NCBI RefSeq assembly: GCF_001544795.2
Contig: NZ_FCOI02000020.1
Location: 62,001 to 126,000, forward strand
Reading direction: 5' to 3'
Source of the DNA: Caballeronia temeraria
Lineage (GTDB): Bacteria; Pseudomonadota; Gammaproteobacteria; Burkholderiales; Burkholderiaceae
Length of the DNA: 64,000 nt
Part shown: positions 15,342 to 24,309 of the stretch, one piece after another
How the letters are laid out: each line of letters starts with the position of its first letter
How positions within the stretch are numbered: position 1 is the first letter of the stretch
The notes under the pieces: generated by a model
The model's input: only the letters and a program-made list of their open reading frames with translations
Told to the model about the DNA's origin: nothing
Databases searched by the model: none
Translations under genes and position numbers: made by a program

Positions 15342-17966
15342 ATGGCGGAAATCAGTCGTGTCGCGCTGTTCGGCAAGCTGGACAGGCTCGGCTACAAGAC
15401 CGTCGAAAGCGCGACGGTCTACTGCAAGATGCGCGGCAATCCATATGTCGAACTCGCGCACTGGATCATGCAGATTCTGGAGACGCCGAACTCCGACTGG
15501 CAGCGCATCGTCGCGCATTACGGCGTGGACGCCGCCGCGCTCGCGCGCGAGCTGACCGCGTCGCTCGACCGTCTGCCGCGCGGCGCGAGCGCGATTTCCG
15601 ATATCTCCGAGCACATCGGCGACGCCATCGAGCGCGGCTGGGTCTACGGCACGCTGCTGTTCGGCGCGAGCAAGGTGCGCACGGGCCATCTGCTCGTCGG
15701 CATGCTGAAGACGCAGCGGCTGCGGCACGTGCTCGTCGGCATATCGAAGCAGTTCGAGCGCATCAAGCCGGACGACCTGTCGGACAATTTCGCGCGCATC
15801 GTCGCCGATTCGGTCGAGGAAACGGAAGCCGAGCCGCCGCACAGCCCCGCCGATACCGACGCGCCGCCCGCGATGGGCGCGCAGGACGCGCTGCGCAAAT
15901 ACGCGACCGATCTCACCGACAAGGCGCGCAGGAACGCGCTCGATCCCGTCACCGGCCGCGACGACGAAATCCGCCAGCTCATCGACATCCTGATGCGGCG
16001 GCGGCAGAACAATCCGCTGCTCACGGGCGAAGCGGGCGTCGGCAAGACGGCGGTCGTCGAAGGTTTCGCGCAGCGTCTCGTGCGCGGCGACGTGCCGCCG
16101 CCCTTGCGCGACGTCGCGCTGCTGTCGCTCGATCTCGGCCTCTTGCAGGCGGGCGCGAGCATGAAAGGCGAGTTCGAGCAGCGCCTGCGCCAGGTCGTCG
16201 AGGACGTTCAGGCGAGTCCGAAGCCGGTGATTCTCTTCATCGACGAAGTGCATACGCTCGTCGGCGCGGGCGGCGCGGCCGGCACCGGCGATGCGGCCAA
16301 TCTGCTGAAACCGGCGCTCGCGCGCGGCGATCTGCGCACGATCGGCGCGACGACGTGGGCCGAATACAAACGGCACATCGAGAAAGATCCGGCGCTCACG
16401 CGGCGCTTTCAGGTCGTGCAGGTGCAGGAACCGGACGAAGACAAGGCCGTGCGCATGCTGCGCGGCGTCGCTGCGGTGCTGGAAGCGCATCATCGCGTGC
16501 AGTTGCTCGATGAGGCGATCGAGGCCGCCGTGCGGCTGTCGCACCGCTATATTCCGGCGCGGCAGTTGCCCGACAAGGCCGTGTCGCTGCTCGACACCGC
16601 GTGCGCGCGCGTCGCCGTCAGCCAGCACGCGACGCCCGCGCAGGTCGACGATTGCCGCCGCCGCATCGAAGCGCTCGACGTGGAGGCGGATATCGTCGCG
16701 CGGGAAGCGAACGCGGGCGTCGATACCGGCACGCGCGCCGCCGATGTCGCGGCTGCGCTCGCCCGCGAACGCGATGCGCTCGGCGTGCTGGAGGCGCGCT
16801 GGAGCGAAGAGAAAGGCGTCGTCGATGAATTGCTGGCGTTGCGCGCGTCGCTGCGCGAAGCCACCGCCGCATCGTCACGCGACGACCAGCTTGCGCGGCT
16901 CGCGGAGCTCAAAACGCGCCTCGCCGGCATGCAAGGCGACGCGCCGCTGATTCTGCCGAGCGTCGATGCGGGCGTGATCGCGGGCGTCGTCGCGGACTGG
17001 ACCGGCATTCCCGTCGGCCGGATGCTGAAGAACGAGCTCGACGCCGTGCTGCATCTCGCCGATGCGCTCGATCGCCGCGTGATCGGCCAGCGCCACGCGC
17101 TTGAGATGATCGCGAAGCGCATTCAGACGTCGCGCGCGCGGCTCGACAATCCCGACAAGCCGATCGGCGTATTTCTGCTCGCGGGCACGTCGGGCGTCGG
17201 CAAGACGGAAACCGCGCTCGCGCTCGCCGAAACGCTCTACGGCGGCGAGCAGAACGTCATCACCATCAACATGAGCGAGTTTCAGGAAGCGCACACCGTC
17301 TCGACGCTGAAGGGCGCGCCGCCCGGCTACGTGGGCTATGGCGAGGGCGGCATCCTGACCGAAGCCGTGCGCCGCCGCCCGTACAGCGTGGTGCTGCTCG
17401 ATGAAGTCGAGAAGGCGCATCCGGACGTGCACGAAATCTTCTTCCAGGTCTTCGACAAGGGCTGGATGGAAGACGGCGAAGGCCGCTACATCGACTTCAA
17501 GAACACGATCATCCTGCTGACCTCGAATGTCGGCTCGGAGCTCATCATGTCGATGTGCCGCGACGCCTCGCGCCTGCCCGCGCCCGGCGACCTCGCGCGC
17601 GCGCTGCGCCAGCCGTTGCTCGACGTGTTTCCCGCCGCGCTGCTCGGGCGGCTCGTCACGGTGCCCTACTACCCGCTCTCCGACGCGATGATGGCCGACA
17701 TCGTGCGCCTGCAACTGGCGCGCATCCGGCGGCGCGTCGCGGACAATCACGGCATTCCGTTCGATTACGACGACGACGCCGTGCGGCTCATCGTCTCGCG
17801 CTGCACGGAAAGTGAATCGGGCGGACGCGTGATCGACGCGCTGCTCACGAACACCGTGCTGCCGCGCATCTCGACGGAATATCTGACGCGTCTCACCGAG
17901 GGCGGCGCGCTCGCGCGGATCCGCTTGTCGGCGAGCGCGGACGACTTCGTCTACGCATTCGACTGA
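15342..17966 (+). CDS. tssH: T6SS sheath-disassembly ATPase ClpV (TssH)
   Basis: This 874-residue AAA+ protein has two ATPase domains. Walker A of D1 is GEAGVGKT near residue 229, with Walker B LFIDEVHTLVGAGG about 75 residues later. Walker A of D2 is GTSGVGKT near residue 615, with VVLLDEVEKAHPD after it. The N-terminal Clp-N domain and the middle-domain coiled coil (about 440-550) are present. ClpV unfolds contracted TssB/TssC sheaths for recycling. AGGAGA precedes the ATG. tagH follows after three bases. Confidence 0.97.
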   Translation: MAEISRVALFGKLDRLGYKTVESATVYCKMRGNPYVELAHWIMQILETPNSDWQRIVAHYGVDAAALARELTASLDRLPRGASAISDISEHIGDAIERGWVYGTLLFGASKVRTGHLLVGMLKTQRLRHVLVGISKQFERIKPDDLSDNFARIVADSVEETEAEPPHSPADTDAPPAMGAQDALRKYATDLTDKARRNALDPVTGRDDEIRQLIDILMRRRQNNPLLTGEAGVGKTAVVEGFAQRLVRGDVPPPLRDVALLSLDLGLLQAGASMKGEFEQRLRQVVEDVQASPKPVILFIDEVHTLVGAGGAAGTGDAANLLKPALARGDLRTIGATTWAEYKRHIEKDPALTRRFQVVQVQEPDEDKAVRMLRGVAAVLEAHHRVQLLDEAIEAAVRLSHRYIPARQLPDKAVSLLDTACARVAVSQHATPAQVDDCRRRIEALDVEADIVAREANAGVDTGTRAADVAAALARERDALGVLEARWSEEKGVVDELLALRASLREATAASSRDDQLARLAELKTRLAGMQGDAPLILPSVDAGVIAGVVADWTGIPVGRMLKNELDAVLHLADALDRRVIGQRHALEMIAKRIQTSRARLDNPDKPIGVFLLAGTSGVGKTETALALAETLYGGEQNVITINMSEFQEAHTVSTLKGAPPGYVGYGEGGILTEAVRRRPYSVVLLDEVEKAHPDVHEIFFQVFDKGWMEDGEGRYIDFKNTIILLTSNVGSELIMSMCRDASRLPAPGDLARALRQPLLDVFPAALLGRLVTVPYYPLSDAMMADIVRLQLARIRRRVADNHGIPFDYDDDAVRLIVSRCTESESGGRVIDALLTNTVLPRISTEYLTRLTEGGALARIRLSASADDFVYAFD

Positions 17967-17969
17967 ACC

Positions 17970-19325
17970 ATGCTTACGCTCACGGTGACGCTTCACAACG
18001 GACAGCCGCCGCGCGTGCCGCTCTCGGCGACGTTCGATACGGACGGCGGCACGATCGGCCGCGCGGTGTCGAACCGGCTCGTGCTCGACGACGCCGAGCG
18101 CACGGTGTCGCGCCTGCACGTGCAGATCGTGTGGCGCGACGGGTGTTACCGGCTGATCGATCGCGGCAGCAATCCGGCGCTCGTCAACGGCGCGCCGCTC
18201 GATCCCGGCCAGGAAGTGACGCTCGCGCACGGCGACGAAGTGCAGATCGGCGGATATCAGCTTCACGCCGATGTCGACGCCGCCGCCGACGACGACACGC
18301 TGAGCGCCGACGCCTCATCCGGCGACGATCCGTTCTCCGGCTTGCTCGACGCAGCGCCCGCGATGCCGAAGCCGCCCGATGCTTTCGGCGACGATATCCT
18401 CGCCGCGCCGAAGCCCGCGCCCCGGCGCGCCGAAGACTTCGATTTCGGCTTCGACGATCCGGCCGCGAAACGCTCGATCGACGAATTGTTCGATCTCGCG
18501 CCGGGCGCTTCGCCCGAACCCGATGCGTTCATCGCGCCGGTCACGCAGCCGAACACCGCTCACGACGCGGACCCGTTCGCGAGTCTCACCGGCGCCGTGC
18601 GCCCCGCCGAGCCGCCCGCGACGCGCTCCGACGCCGGCTCGGAACTGCACAGCGCATTCACGCCGCCGAGGCCGCGCGCGACGCCATCGCCCGCTTTATC
18701 GCCATCGCCGGCACAGCCGACCGACGATCGCGCGCTCGTCGATGCGTTCCTGCGCGGCCTGAACACACACGGCGTGCGCGTCGAGGCGCTGACGCCCGCG
18801 CTGATGCAGCTCATCGGCGAATTGCTGCGCGAGGCGGCGCGCGGCACGCTGGAACTGCTCGCCGCGCGCGCCGCGCTCAAGCGCGAGATGCGCACCGGCG
18901 CGACGATGATCGAGGCATCGGACAACAATCCGCTCAAGTTCTCGCCGAACGTCGAAGCGGCGCTCATGCATCTGCTCAACCCGCAGATGCGCGGCTTCAT
19001 GGCGCCCGCCGTCGCATTCGAGGACGCTTACGCCGATTTGCGCGCGCATCAGGTCGGCATGGTCGCGGGCATGCGCGCCGCGCTAGACGGCGTGTTCGAG
19101 CGCTTCGAGCCGCAGCGCATCGAGGCGCGCCTGTCCGGACGCTCGATGCTCGACGGCTTTCTGCCTGGCCTCTCCCGCCGCGCGCGTTGCTGGGATCTGT
19201 TCATCGACATGTACGGGCAGCTTTCGAGCGAAGCCACCGAGGATTTCCATACGCTGTTCGGACGCGCGTTCGTCGCCGCCTACGAGGCGCAGATCGACGA
19301 ACTCAGACCGCGCGTGCGCCCGTAA
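17970..19325 (+). CDS. tagH: FHA-domain T6SS protein TagH/Fha
   Basis: This 451-residue protein has an N-terminal forkhead-associated domain (residues about 20-100) with the phosphothreonine-binding signature GTIGRAVSN and SRLHVQI. A Pro/Ala-rich disordered linker (about 110-260) follows. The C-terminal TagH domain includes SDNNPLKFSPN and the LSRRARCWDLF segment. Fha proteins are phosphorylated by PpkA, dephosphorylated by PppA, and recruit or activate the secretion apparatus. It lies between tssH and pppA, 13 bases before the latter. Confidence 0.93.
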   Translation: MLTLTVTLHNGQPPRVPLSATFDTDGGTIGRAVSNRLVLDDAERTVSRLHVQIVWRDGCYRLIDRGSNPALVNGAPLDPGQEVTLAHGDEVQIGGYQLHADVDAAADDDTLSADASSGDDPFSGLLDAAPAMPKPPDAFGDDILAAPKPAPRRAEDFDFGFDDPAAKRSIDELFDLAPGASPEPDAFIAPVTQPNTAHDADPFASLTGAVRPAEPPATRSDAGSELHSAFTPPRPRATPSPALSPSPAQPTDDRALVDAFLRGLNTHGVRVEALTPALMQLIGELLREAARGTLELLAARAALKREMRTGATMIEASDNNPLKFSPNVEAALMHLLNPQMRGFMAPAVAFEDAYADLRAHQVGMVAGMRAALDGVFERFEPQRIEARLSGRSMLDGFLPGLSRRARCWDLFIDMYGQLSSEATEDFHTLFGRAFVAAYEAQIDELRPRVRP

Positions 19326-19338
19326 CGAGAGACACGAC

Positions 19339-20082
19339 ATGCAACTGCAAACCGCGAGCGTGAGCGAAGTGGGCGGCCGGTCGCGCAACGAGGACGCGCT
19401 CGGGCAATGGCGGCACGCGGCGCTTTTCGCGAGTGTCGTCGCCGATGGCGCGGGCGGTCACGGCGGCGGCGATGCGGCGTCGCGCATCGCGGTCGACACC
19501 GTGCTCGCGGAGCTGACGCGCGTGGCGAAGGCGGGCGTCGCGCTGACCGGGCCGAATCTGTTGCGCGTGCTGCTGCGCGCCAACGACGCGATCATCGACG
19601 CGCAGGAACACGATCGCGAACTCGCGCATATGCGTTCGACGGCGGTGCTGCTCGGCATCGACGAAGCGGCCGGCGTCGCGGCGTGGGCGCATTGCGGCGA
19701 CACGCGTCTCTATTGTTTCCGGCGCGGCGCGACCGTCGTGCAGACGCAGGATCACAGTCTCGTGCAAAGCATGATCGACGCGAACCTGCTCGATTCCCGC
19801 GACGTGCGTCATCATCCGCGCCGCAACGTGCTGTTCTCGGCGCTCGGCACGGCGGACGATCTGGCGATCGCGGCATCGGAGGAGCCGTTCGTCATCGCCG
19901 ATGGCGACGCCTTCCTGCTATGCACCGATGGCTTCTGGGAGTATCTCGACGAATCCGTGATGATCGAGGCGATCGGACGCGCGCGGACGCCCGCGCAATG
20001 GCTCGATCTGATGGTGGCGCATCTGCGCGAGGCGGCGCGGCCGAATCACGATAATTTCACGGCGAGCGCGGTGTGGGTTTGA
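19339..20082 (+). CDS. pppA: PP2C-type phosphatase PppA of the T6SS threonine-phosphorylation pathway
   Basis: This 247-residue PP2C phosphatase has the metal-binding motifs RNEDA (residues 16-20), DGAGGHGGG (36-44), HCGDTRLY mid-protein, LLCTDGFWE near 195-203 and a C-terminal N-H-D-N-F. PppA reverses PpkA phosphorylation of Fha and turns T6SS activity down. It is the last gene of the tssH unit and is convergent with the orphan secreted-protein gene. Confidence 0.93.
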   Translation: MQLQTASVSEVGGRSRNEDALGQWRHAALFASVVADGAGGHGGGDAASRIAVDTVLAELTRVAKAGVALTGPNLLRVLLRANDAIIDAQEHDRELAHMRSTAVLLGIDEAAGVAAWAHCGDTRLYCFRRGATVVQTQDHSLVQSMIDANLLDSRDVRHHPRRNVLFSALGTADDLAIAASEEPFVIADGDAFLLCTDGFWEYLDESVMIEAIGRARTPAQWLDLMVAHLREAARPNHDNFTASAVWV

Positions 20083-20134
20083 TGGACGTCTCTTTCTGCG
20101 ACCAAGGTTTACCGCGTGCGGCGCTTCGTGCGCA

Positions 20135-20155
20135 GCCGGGGCATGATGCCCCGGC
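20135..20155. terminator. Perfect hairpin between convergent genes
   Basis: GCCGGGGCAT and its exact complement ATGCCCCGGC flank a single G. It lies between the stops of pppA (plus) and the secreted-protein gene (minus), where a bidirectional terminator is expected. No T-tract follows on either side, so it may be Rho-assisted or only an RNA-stabilising stem. Confidence 0.45.
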
Positions 20156-20174
20156 GTGGTTGAGTCAGGTGCGC

Positions 20175-21566
20175 CTACACACCGAGCCATTCCCAATAGA
20201 GTTTCGACGTGCCCGGCACGTTGAGCGACGGAAAGGAGTCACCGGTGCGCACGCGACGCGTATAACTTTCGTGCGTTTCATCGGTGGCTTTGGGGACGTA
20301 GTCAGCCATTTTGCGCAGCACCCATATTCCTTCGCGAGTGCAAGCGTCGGCCGGCTTGCAAATGGTCGAACGGGCAAGATCAGCCTCCCATTCCCACGTG
20401 TCCCAGTTGTTCGCATCGAGTCTTGGCGCGGCTTTTCCCGCTTCGAGTCTCGTCACGAACTGACTGCGAGGGCCGAAGACCGACACCATGCGGTAATAAC
20501 CTGATTCGGCCACCATCGCGCCGGTCGGCAGCGCCGACACTTCTTTGGCTTTGCGGGATTCGAAGTCCTTCCACTCTTCAGGCGTCGAGGGATAATCACG
20601 GTCGAAAGTGACCCGACATGGGTGCTGATAGTCGGAGTGGAAATCCACGAAGCCCAGACTTGGCGCGACATCGGGCGCACTCGCGTCGAGAGCAGCAACG
20701 AGATTGAAGCTGTATAGGCCGTGCGGGATTTTGAGCTTTGGCAAGACATCAAATTCAAAAACTAGCGAGCTATACGGAGCAACGGTTACGTAGGTTACGA
20801 CGCGTCCCCCGGGCGTCGTAATTTTTTTGCCCGATATATCAGACGCATCTACCGGTGTAGCGCCAGCAAGATTCGTCTCCCAAAAAACGCTCCCGCCCGC
20901 AAGCGACCCTTGAACATTCAGCCTGTCCCCCTGGTCCGGCTCCAGATCGTCAGGACGTCGAAAACTGATTGCATTTGGCCCTCCGTTCCTGAATTCAATC
21001 GATACCCGGAATCTCTCCGCGGCTCGTTCGACCCTCGCGACTCGAACATCGAGTTTCACAACGGTTCGAGCGTCGGGCAGGTACTGGGTCATCGATGAAT
21101 TGAATCGATGCATCAGATTGAACAGTTCTTCGGGCAATTCATACATTTTCGCCGTTTTGTTTATTAGCTTCCCATCTCGGATGCAATCGACATCATATAT
21201 TGCCGAGGGTTCCACGACTCGAACTTCATGTACGGGGCCGTCCTCTGCTGCTTTACATAGTCGACGATGAATTTCCTTCGCTAGCTTCATATCATCTGGC
21301 GACAGCCGGGCATCGAAAACCCCTACGCCGCTTAGATCGCCGCTGACAGTGTCCGACAAACCCATTCGAACGTTTCCGGAAAGCCACACACCCAAGCTGT
21401 TTGACCCATAGTCATGACCGCCTAGTTGAACGATCCCGAATCCTTCGCCGCTGCCGCCGAGGTTTAAAGTGACATTCATTCCAAGAGCATCCTGATTTAT
21501 CATGAATAAGAAAGGTATAAAGACAAAAAAAGAGAAAATCTTGCGAATCAATCTAACTAGCTTCAT
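20175..21566 (-). CDS. Secreted orphan protein with signal peptide, possible T6SS immunity or effector partner
   Basis: This 463-residue protein starts MKLVRLIRKIFSFFVFIPFL, a basic then strongly hydrophobic signal peptide with likely cleavage after ALG near residue 28, so it should reach the periplasm. The final 35 residues follow a G-x-W..., R-x-x-x-G-D-x-F-P, Y-W-E-W pattern that I associate with T6SS-linked immunity modules of the Imm71/72 sort; this resemblance is weak. Its first half is AT-richer than the flanking tss genes, suggesting acquisition. It overlaps the VgrG fragment upstream by 14 bases. I chose the ATG at 21566 over a TTG two codons earlier. Function unproven. Confidence 0.55.
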   Translation of the reverse strand: MKLVRLIRKIFSFFVFIPFLFMINQDALGMNVTLNLGGSGEGFGIVQLGGHDYGSNSLGVWLSGNVRMGLSDTVSGDLSGVGVFDARLSPDDMKLAKEIHRRLCKAAEDGPVHEVRVVEPSAIYDVDCIRDGKLINKTAKMYELPEELFNLMHRFNSSMTQYLPDARTVVKLDVRVARVERAAERFRVSIEFRNGGPNAISFRRPDDLEPDQGDRLNVQGSLAGGSVFWETNLAGATPVDASDISGKKITTPGGRVVTYVTVAPYSSLVFEFDVLPKLKIPHGLYSFNLVAALDASAPDVAPSLGFVDFHSDYQHPCRVTFDRDYPSTPEEWKDFESRKAKEVSALPTGAMVAESGYYRMVSVFGPRSQFVTRLEAGKAAPRLDANNWDTWEWEADLARSTICKPADACTREGIWVLRKMADYVPKATDETHESYTRRVRTGDSFPSLNVPGTSKLYWEWLGV

Positions 21567-21915
21567 ACCCAATTTTCCATGTTTTGGCGGTTAGTATCGA
21601 GAAGTGCTTCCGCACACACTCCAAATAATTCGGCCCTACCACCGCGCTTTCCTTCCAGGCGCCACCTCCCATCAAATTTTCTTGAATAAGCAGCGAGCCC
21701 AATTGACCGAGGTATTCCCGCTGGGACAGGTCATGTGATGTATGCGTAAAGCGAATCTTGCACCGGGTCTCATGGCCAATACCCTCGATGCTCTCCCATT
21801 CGATGACATCCGCAGTCGCCGAACTTGGTGCCTGCAATACATCGATGAAGTAGTGCTGATGCTTCCCCTTGAATACCCGTTCACGCGCCGCATAAAACTC
21901 TTCTCTTCTATTCAA
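21553..21915 (-). CDS. VgrG N-terminal fragment, stand-alone
   Basis: A 120-residue reading frame starting at TTG with GGGAG six bases upstream. Residues about 20-78, from HQHYFIDVLQAP through IRFTHTSHDLSQREYLG, match the beginning of one VgrG class (gp27-like domain). After LLIQE the similarity stops and an unrelated 40-residue tail follows. Full VgrG proteins are over 600 residues, so this is a truncated copy, either a pseudogene or a retained mini-protein. It lies just before the secreted orphan, as effectors often follow vgrG, so it may be the scar of a recombined vgrG-effector locus. Confidence 0.55.
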   Translation of the reverse strand: MNRREEFYAARERVFKGKHQHYFIDVLQAPSSATADVIEWESIEGIGHETRCKIRFTHTSHDLSQREYLGQLGSLLIQENLMGGGAWKESAVVGPNYLECVRKHFSILTAKTWKIGYEAS

Positions 21916-22117
21916 GAAAGACTCCCGTATCTAGTGTTCGTCGGCTAAAGAAGATCGCAACCGCGAAACGTAGAGGAAATTTATTTTGGGAGGAAGGGCG
22001 TCGACCGCGTAGGCCAGAGGCACTGCCGAAAAGCAGCGATTTAAGATTAGGATGTCCAATCGACGTATTCAGCGCGGATGCGGCGCTCTGGTGAAACGTG
22101 GCTGCTTCGAAACCACC

Positions 22118-22148
22118 AATAAATAACCCGCGACATCTGCGTCGCGGG
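22118..22148 (-). terminator. Intrinsic terminator after tssC
   Basis: On the minus strand an eight-base stem, CCCGCGAC pairing with GTCGCGGG around a six-base loop (plus coordinates 22127-22148), is followed by TTATTTATT. It begins about 18 bases beyond the tssC stop and would end the tssA-tssB-tssC transcript. Confidence 0.7.
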
Positions 22149-22165
22149 CATCATCAACAAAACCC

Positions 22166-23677
22166 TCACGCCGCCTGCTTCGCCGACGGCAACCGCGACA
22201 CCAACCGCAACGACACCGTCAGCCCTTCAAGCTGATAATGCGGCCGCAAGAAAAACTGCGACGTGTAGTAACCCGGCGCGCCCGGCACTTCCTGCACTTT
22301 CACCTCTGCCGCAGCGAGCGGCTTTTGCGCCTTCGTGTGCTCGGACGAGTTCGCCGGATCGCCGTCGACATATTGCGTGATCCACTTGTTGAGCCAGATT
22401 TCCATGTCGGAGCGTTCCTTGAACGTGCCGATCTTGTCGCGCACGATGCACTTCAGATAATGCGCGAAGCGGTTGCACGCGAACAGATACGGCAGGCGCG
22501 CGGCGAGCGCGGCGTTCGCGGTGGCGTCCGGGTCTTCGTACTCGAACGGCTTTTGCAGCGACTGCGCGCCGATAAACGCCGCGAAATCCGAGTTCTTGCG
22601 ATGAATCAACGGCATGAAGCCGTTCTTCGCAAGCTCCGCTTCGCGCCGGTCGGAAATGGCGATCTCGGTCGGGCATTTCATGTCGACGCCGCCATCGTCC
22701 GTCGGAAAGCTGTGCACCGGCAAGCCCTCGACCGCGCCGCCCGATTCCACGCCGCGAATTCGCGAGCACCAGCCATACAGCTTGAACGAACGGTTGATGT
22801 TCACGGCCATCGCGTAGGCGGAATTGGCCCACGTGTACTTGGTGTGATCGGCGGAACCGGTGTCTTCCTCGAAGTCGAATTCATCGACAGGCTCGGTCTT
22901 CGCGCCGTACGGCACACGCGCGAGAAAGCGCGGCATCGCGAGCCCGACATAGCGCGAATCTTCCGATGTGCGCAGCGAACGCCAGCTCGCATATTCAGGC
23001 GTACCGAATATCTTCGTCAGATCGCGCGGATTGGCGAGTTCCTGCCACGAATCCATCTGCAGGAGACTCGGATCGGCGGCGGCGATGAACGGCGCATGCG
23101 CCGCCGCGGAAATCTTCGACATCTCGCCGAGCAGTTCGACATCCGGCGGCGTCTGGTTGAAATAAAAGTCGCCGACGAACGCAGCGAACGGCTCGCCGCC
23201 CAACTGGCCGTATTCGTGCTCGTAAATCTGCTTGAACAGCGGGCTCTGGTCCCACGCGACACCCTTGAAGCGCTTCAGCGTCTTGCCGAGATCCTTCTTC
23301 GAGATGTTCATCACGCGAATCTTGAGCATCTCGTCGGTTTCGGTGTTGTTGATGAGATAGTGCAGCCCGCGCCACGAACCTTCGAGCTTCTGAAAGTCCG
23401 AATGATGCATGACCTCGTTGACCTGCTCGGTGAGCTTCGCGTCGATCTCGGCGATCATCGCCTGAATGGAGCGGATCGCATCGCCGGAAACGAGCTTCGT
23501 CTGCGAAAGCGCCTGCTGCGCGAGCGTCTGCACGGCCGTCTGCACGGCGGTCCGGGCTTCGTCGCTTTTCGGGCGGAACTCGCGGTTCAGGAGCGAGGAG
23601 AGTTCGTCGCCTTCGAGCATCGCGCCCTGGATGGCGGATTGCGCTTCCGGCGCTGCGGATTGCGGGATGTCGGACAT
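22166..23677 (-). CDS. tssC: T6SS sheath large subunit TssC (VipB)
   Basis: This 503-residue protein has the VipB family hallmarks: the N-terminal linker, then FQKLEGSWRGLHYLI and VMNISKKDL, PFAAFVGDFYFN and a conserved middle with ADPSLLQMDSWQEL. The C-terminal part has NRFAHYLKCIVRDKIG and HYQLEGLTVSLRLVSRLPS. It forms the contractile sheath with TssB. An in-frame ATG at 23701 overlaps the tssB stop as ATGA, but AAGGA is well placed before the ATG at 23677, which I use. A strong terminator follows. Confidence 0.97.
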   Translation of the reverse strand: MSDIPQSAAPEAQSAIQGAMLEGDELSSLLNREFRPKSDEARTAVQTAVQTLAQQALSQTKLVSGDAIRSIQAMIAEIDAKLTEQVNEVMHHSDFQKLEGSWRGLHYLINNTETDEMLKIRVMNISKKDLGKTLKRFKGVAWDQSPLFKQIYEHEYGQLGGEPFAAFVGDFYFNQTPPDVELLGEMSKISAAAHAPFIAAADPSLLQMDSWQELANPRDLTKIFGTPEYASWRSLRTSEDSRYVGLAMPRFLARVPYGAKTEPVDEFDFEEDTGSADHTKYTWANSAYAMAVNINRSFKLYGWCSRIRGVESGGAVEGLPVHSFPTDDGGVDMKCPTEIAISDRREAELAKNGFMPLIHRKNSDFAAFIGAQSLQKPFEYEDPDATANAALAARLPYLFACNRFAHYLKCIVRDKIGTFKERSDMEIWLNKWITQYVDGDPANSSEHTKAQKPLAAAEVKVQEVPGAPGYYTSQFFLRPHYQLEGLTVSLRLVSRLPSAKQAA

Positions 23678-23697
23678 GGTCGTTTCCTTTTCGGCAC

Positions 23698-24219
23698 TCA
23701 TTCAGCAGTGGCGGCGGCGCCGTCGGCGGCGGGCTGCGTGACCGTGGCGAGCGTCTTGAGCAGCGCGGGATCGTCGAGCACGCGCGCGATGAGTTCCTCG
23801 GCGCCGTTCTTGCCGTCCATGAAGATGACGAGATTGGCGAGCTGCGTGCGCGCTTCGAGCAGCTTCGCGAGGGCATCGACCTTGCGCGCGACGGCTGCGG
23901 GCGAGAAGTCGTCCATCGTCTCGAAGGTGATGTCGACGCTGAGATTGCCTTCGCCCGTCAGCTTGTTGGGCACCTGAAACGCGACGCGTGGATGCATCGC
24001 CTTCATGCGGCTGTCGAAGTTGTCGATGTCGATTTCCTGAAACTTGCGCTGATCGACAGGCGGCAGCGCCTCGGCGGGCTTGCCGGACAGATCGGCCATG
24101 ACGCCCATGACGAACGGCAACTGAATCTTCTTCTCGCTGCCGTAAGTTTCGACGTCGTATTCGATCTGCACGCGCGGCGCGCGATTGCGGCCGATGAATT
24201 TCTGACTGCTGGTTGCCAT
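23698..24219 (-). CDS. tssB: T6SS sheath small subunit TssB (VipA)
   Basis: This 173-residue protein begins MATSSQKFIGRNRAPRVQIEYDV, the canonical TssB opening, with LPFVMGVMADLSG and the IDIDNFDSRMKAMHPRVAFQV core. TssB and TssC co-polymerise into the sheath around Hcp. AGGAGG is four bases before the ATG. A promoter-like element lies in the 90-base gap between tssA and tssB, so tssBC can be transcribed separately from the genes upstream. Confidence 0.97.
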   Translation of the reverse strand: MATSSQKFIGRNRAPRVQIEYDVETYGSEKKIQLPFVMGVMADLSGKPAEALPPVDQRKFQEIDIDNFDSRMKAMHPRVAFQVPNKLTGEGNLSVDITFETMDDFSPAAVARKVDALAKLLEARTQLANLVIFMDGKNGAEELIARVLDDPALLKTLATVTQPAADGAAATAE

Positions 24220-24256
24220 GACGCCTCCTTCGCGTGAGCAAGAGCCACGCTTTCAA

Positions 24257-24282
24257 GACGATTCACCGTGCGCGGATTTGAA
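24257..24282 (-). promoter_or_regulatory. Promoter-like element for tssBC
   Basis: Minus strand: TTCAAA at 24282-24277, then T and 15 more bases (16 in all), then CGTC at 24260-24257 followed by TTGA. The tssB start is 37 bases downstream. The interior (TCCGC after the A-run and GAAT before CGTC) closely matches the tssK copy. Confidence 0.65.
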
Positions 24283-24309
24283 GATCGACGCAGCCGCGCT
24301 TCGCGCCGT

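Noticed and set aside
21916..22110. A copy of the T6SS element before the VgrG fragment
   Set aside because: CAAAA on the minus strand is followed by CGTT after only 13 bases, with no CCGC-like interior; too weak to include.
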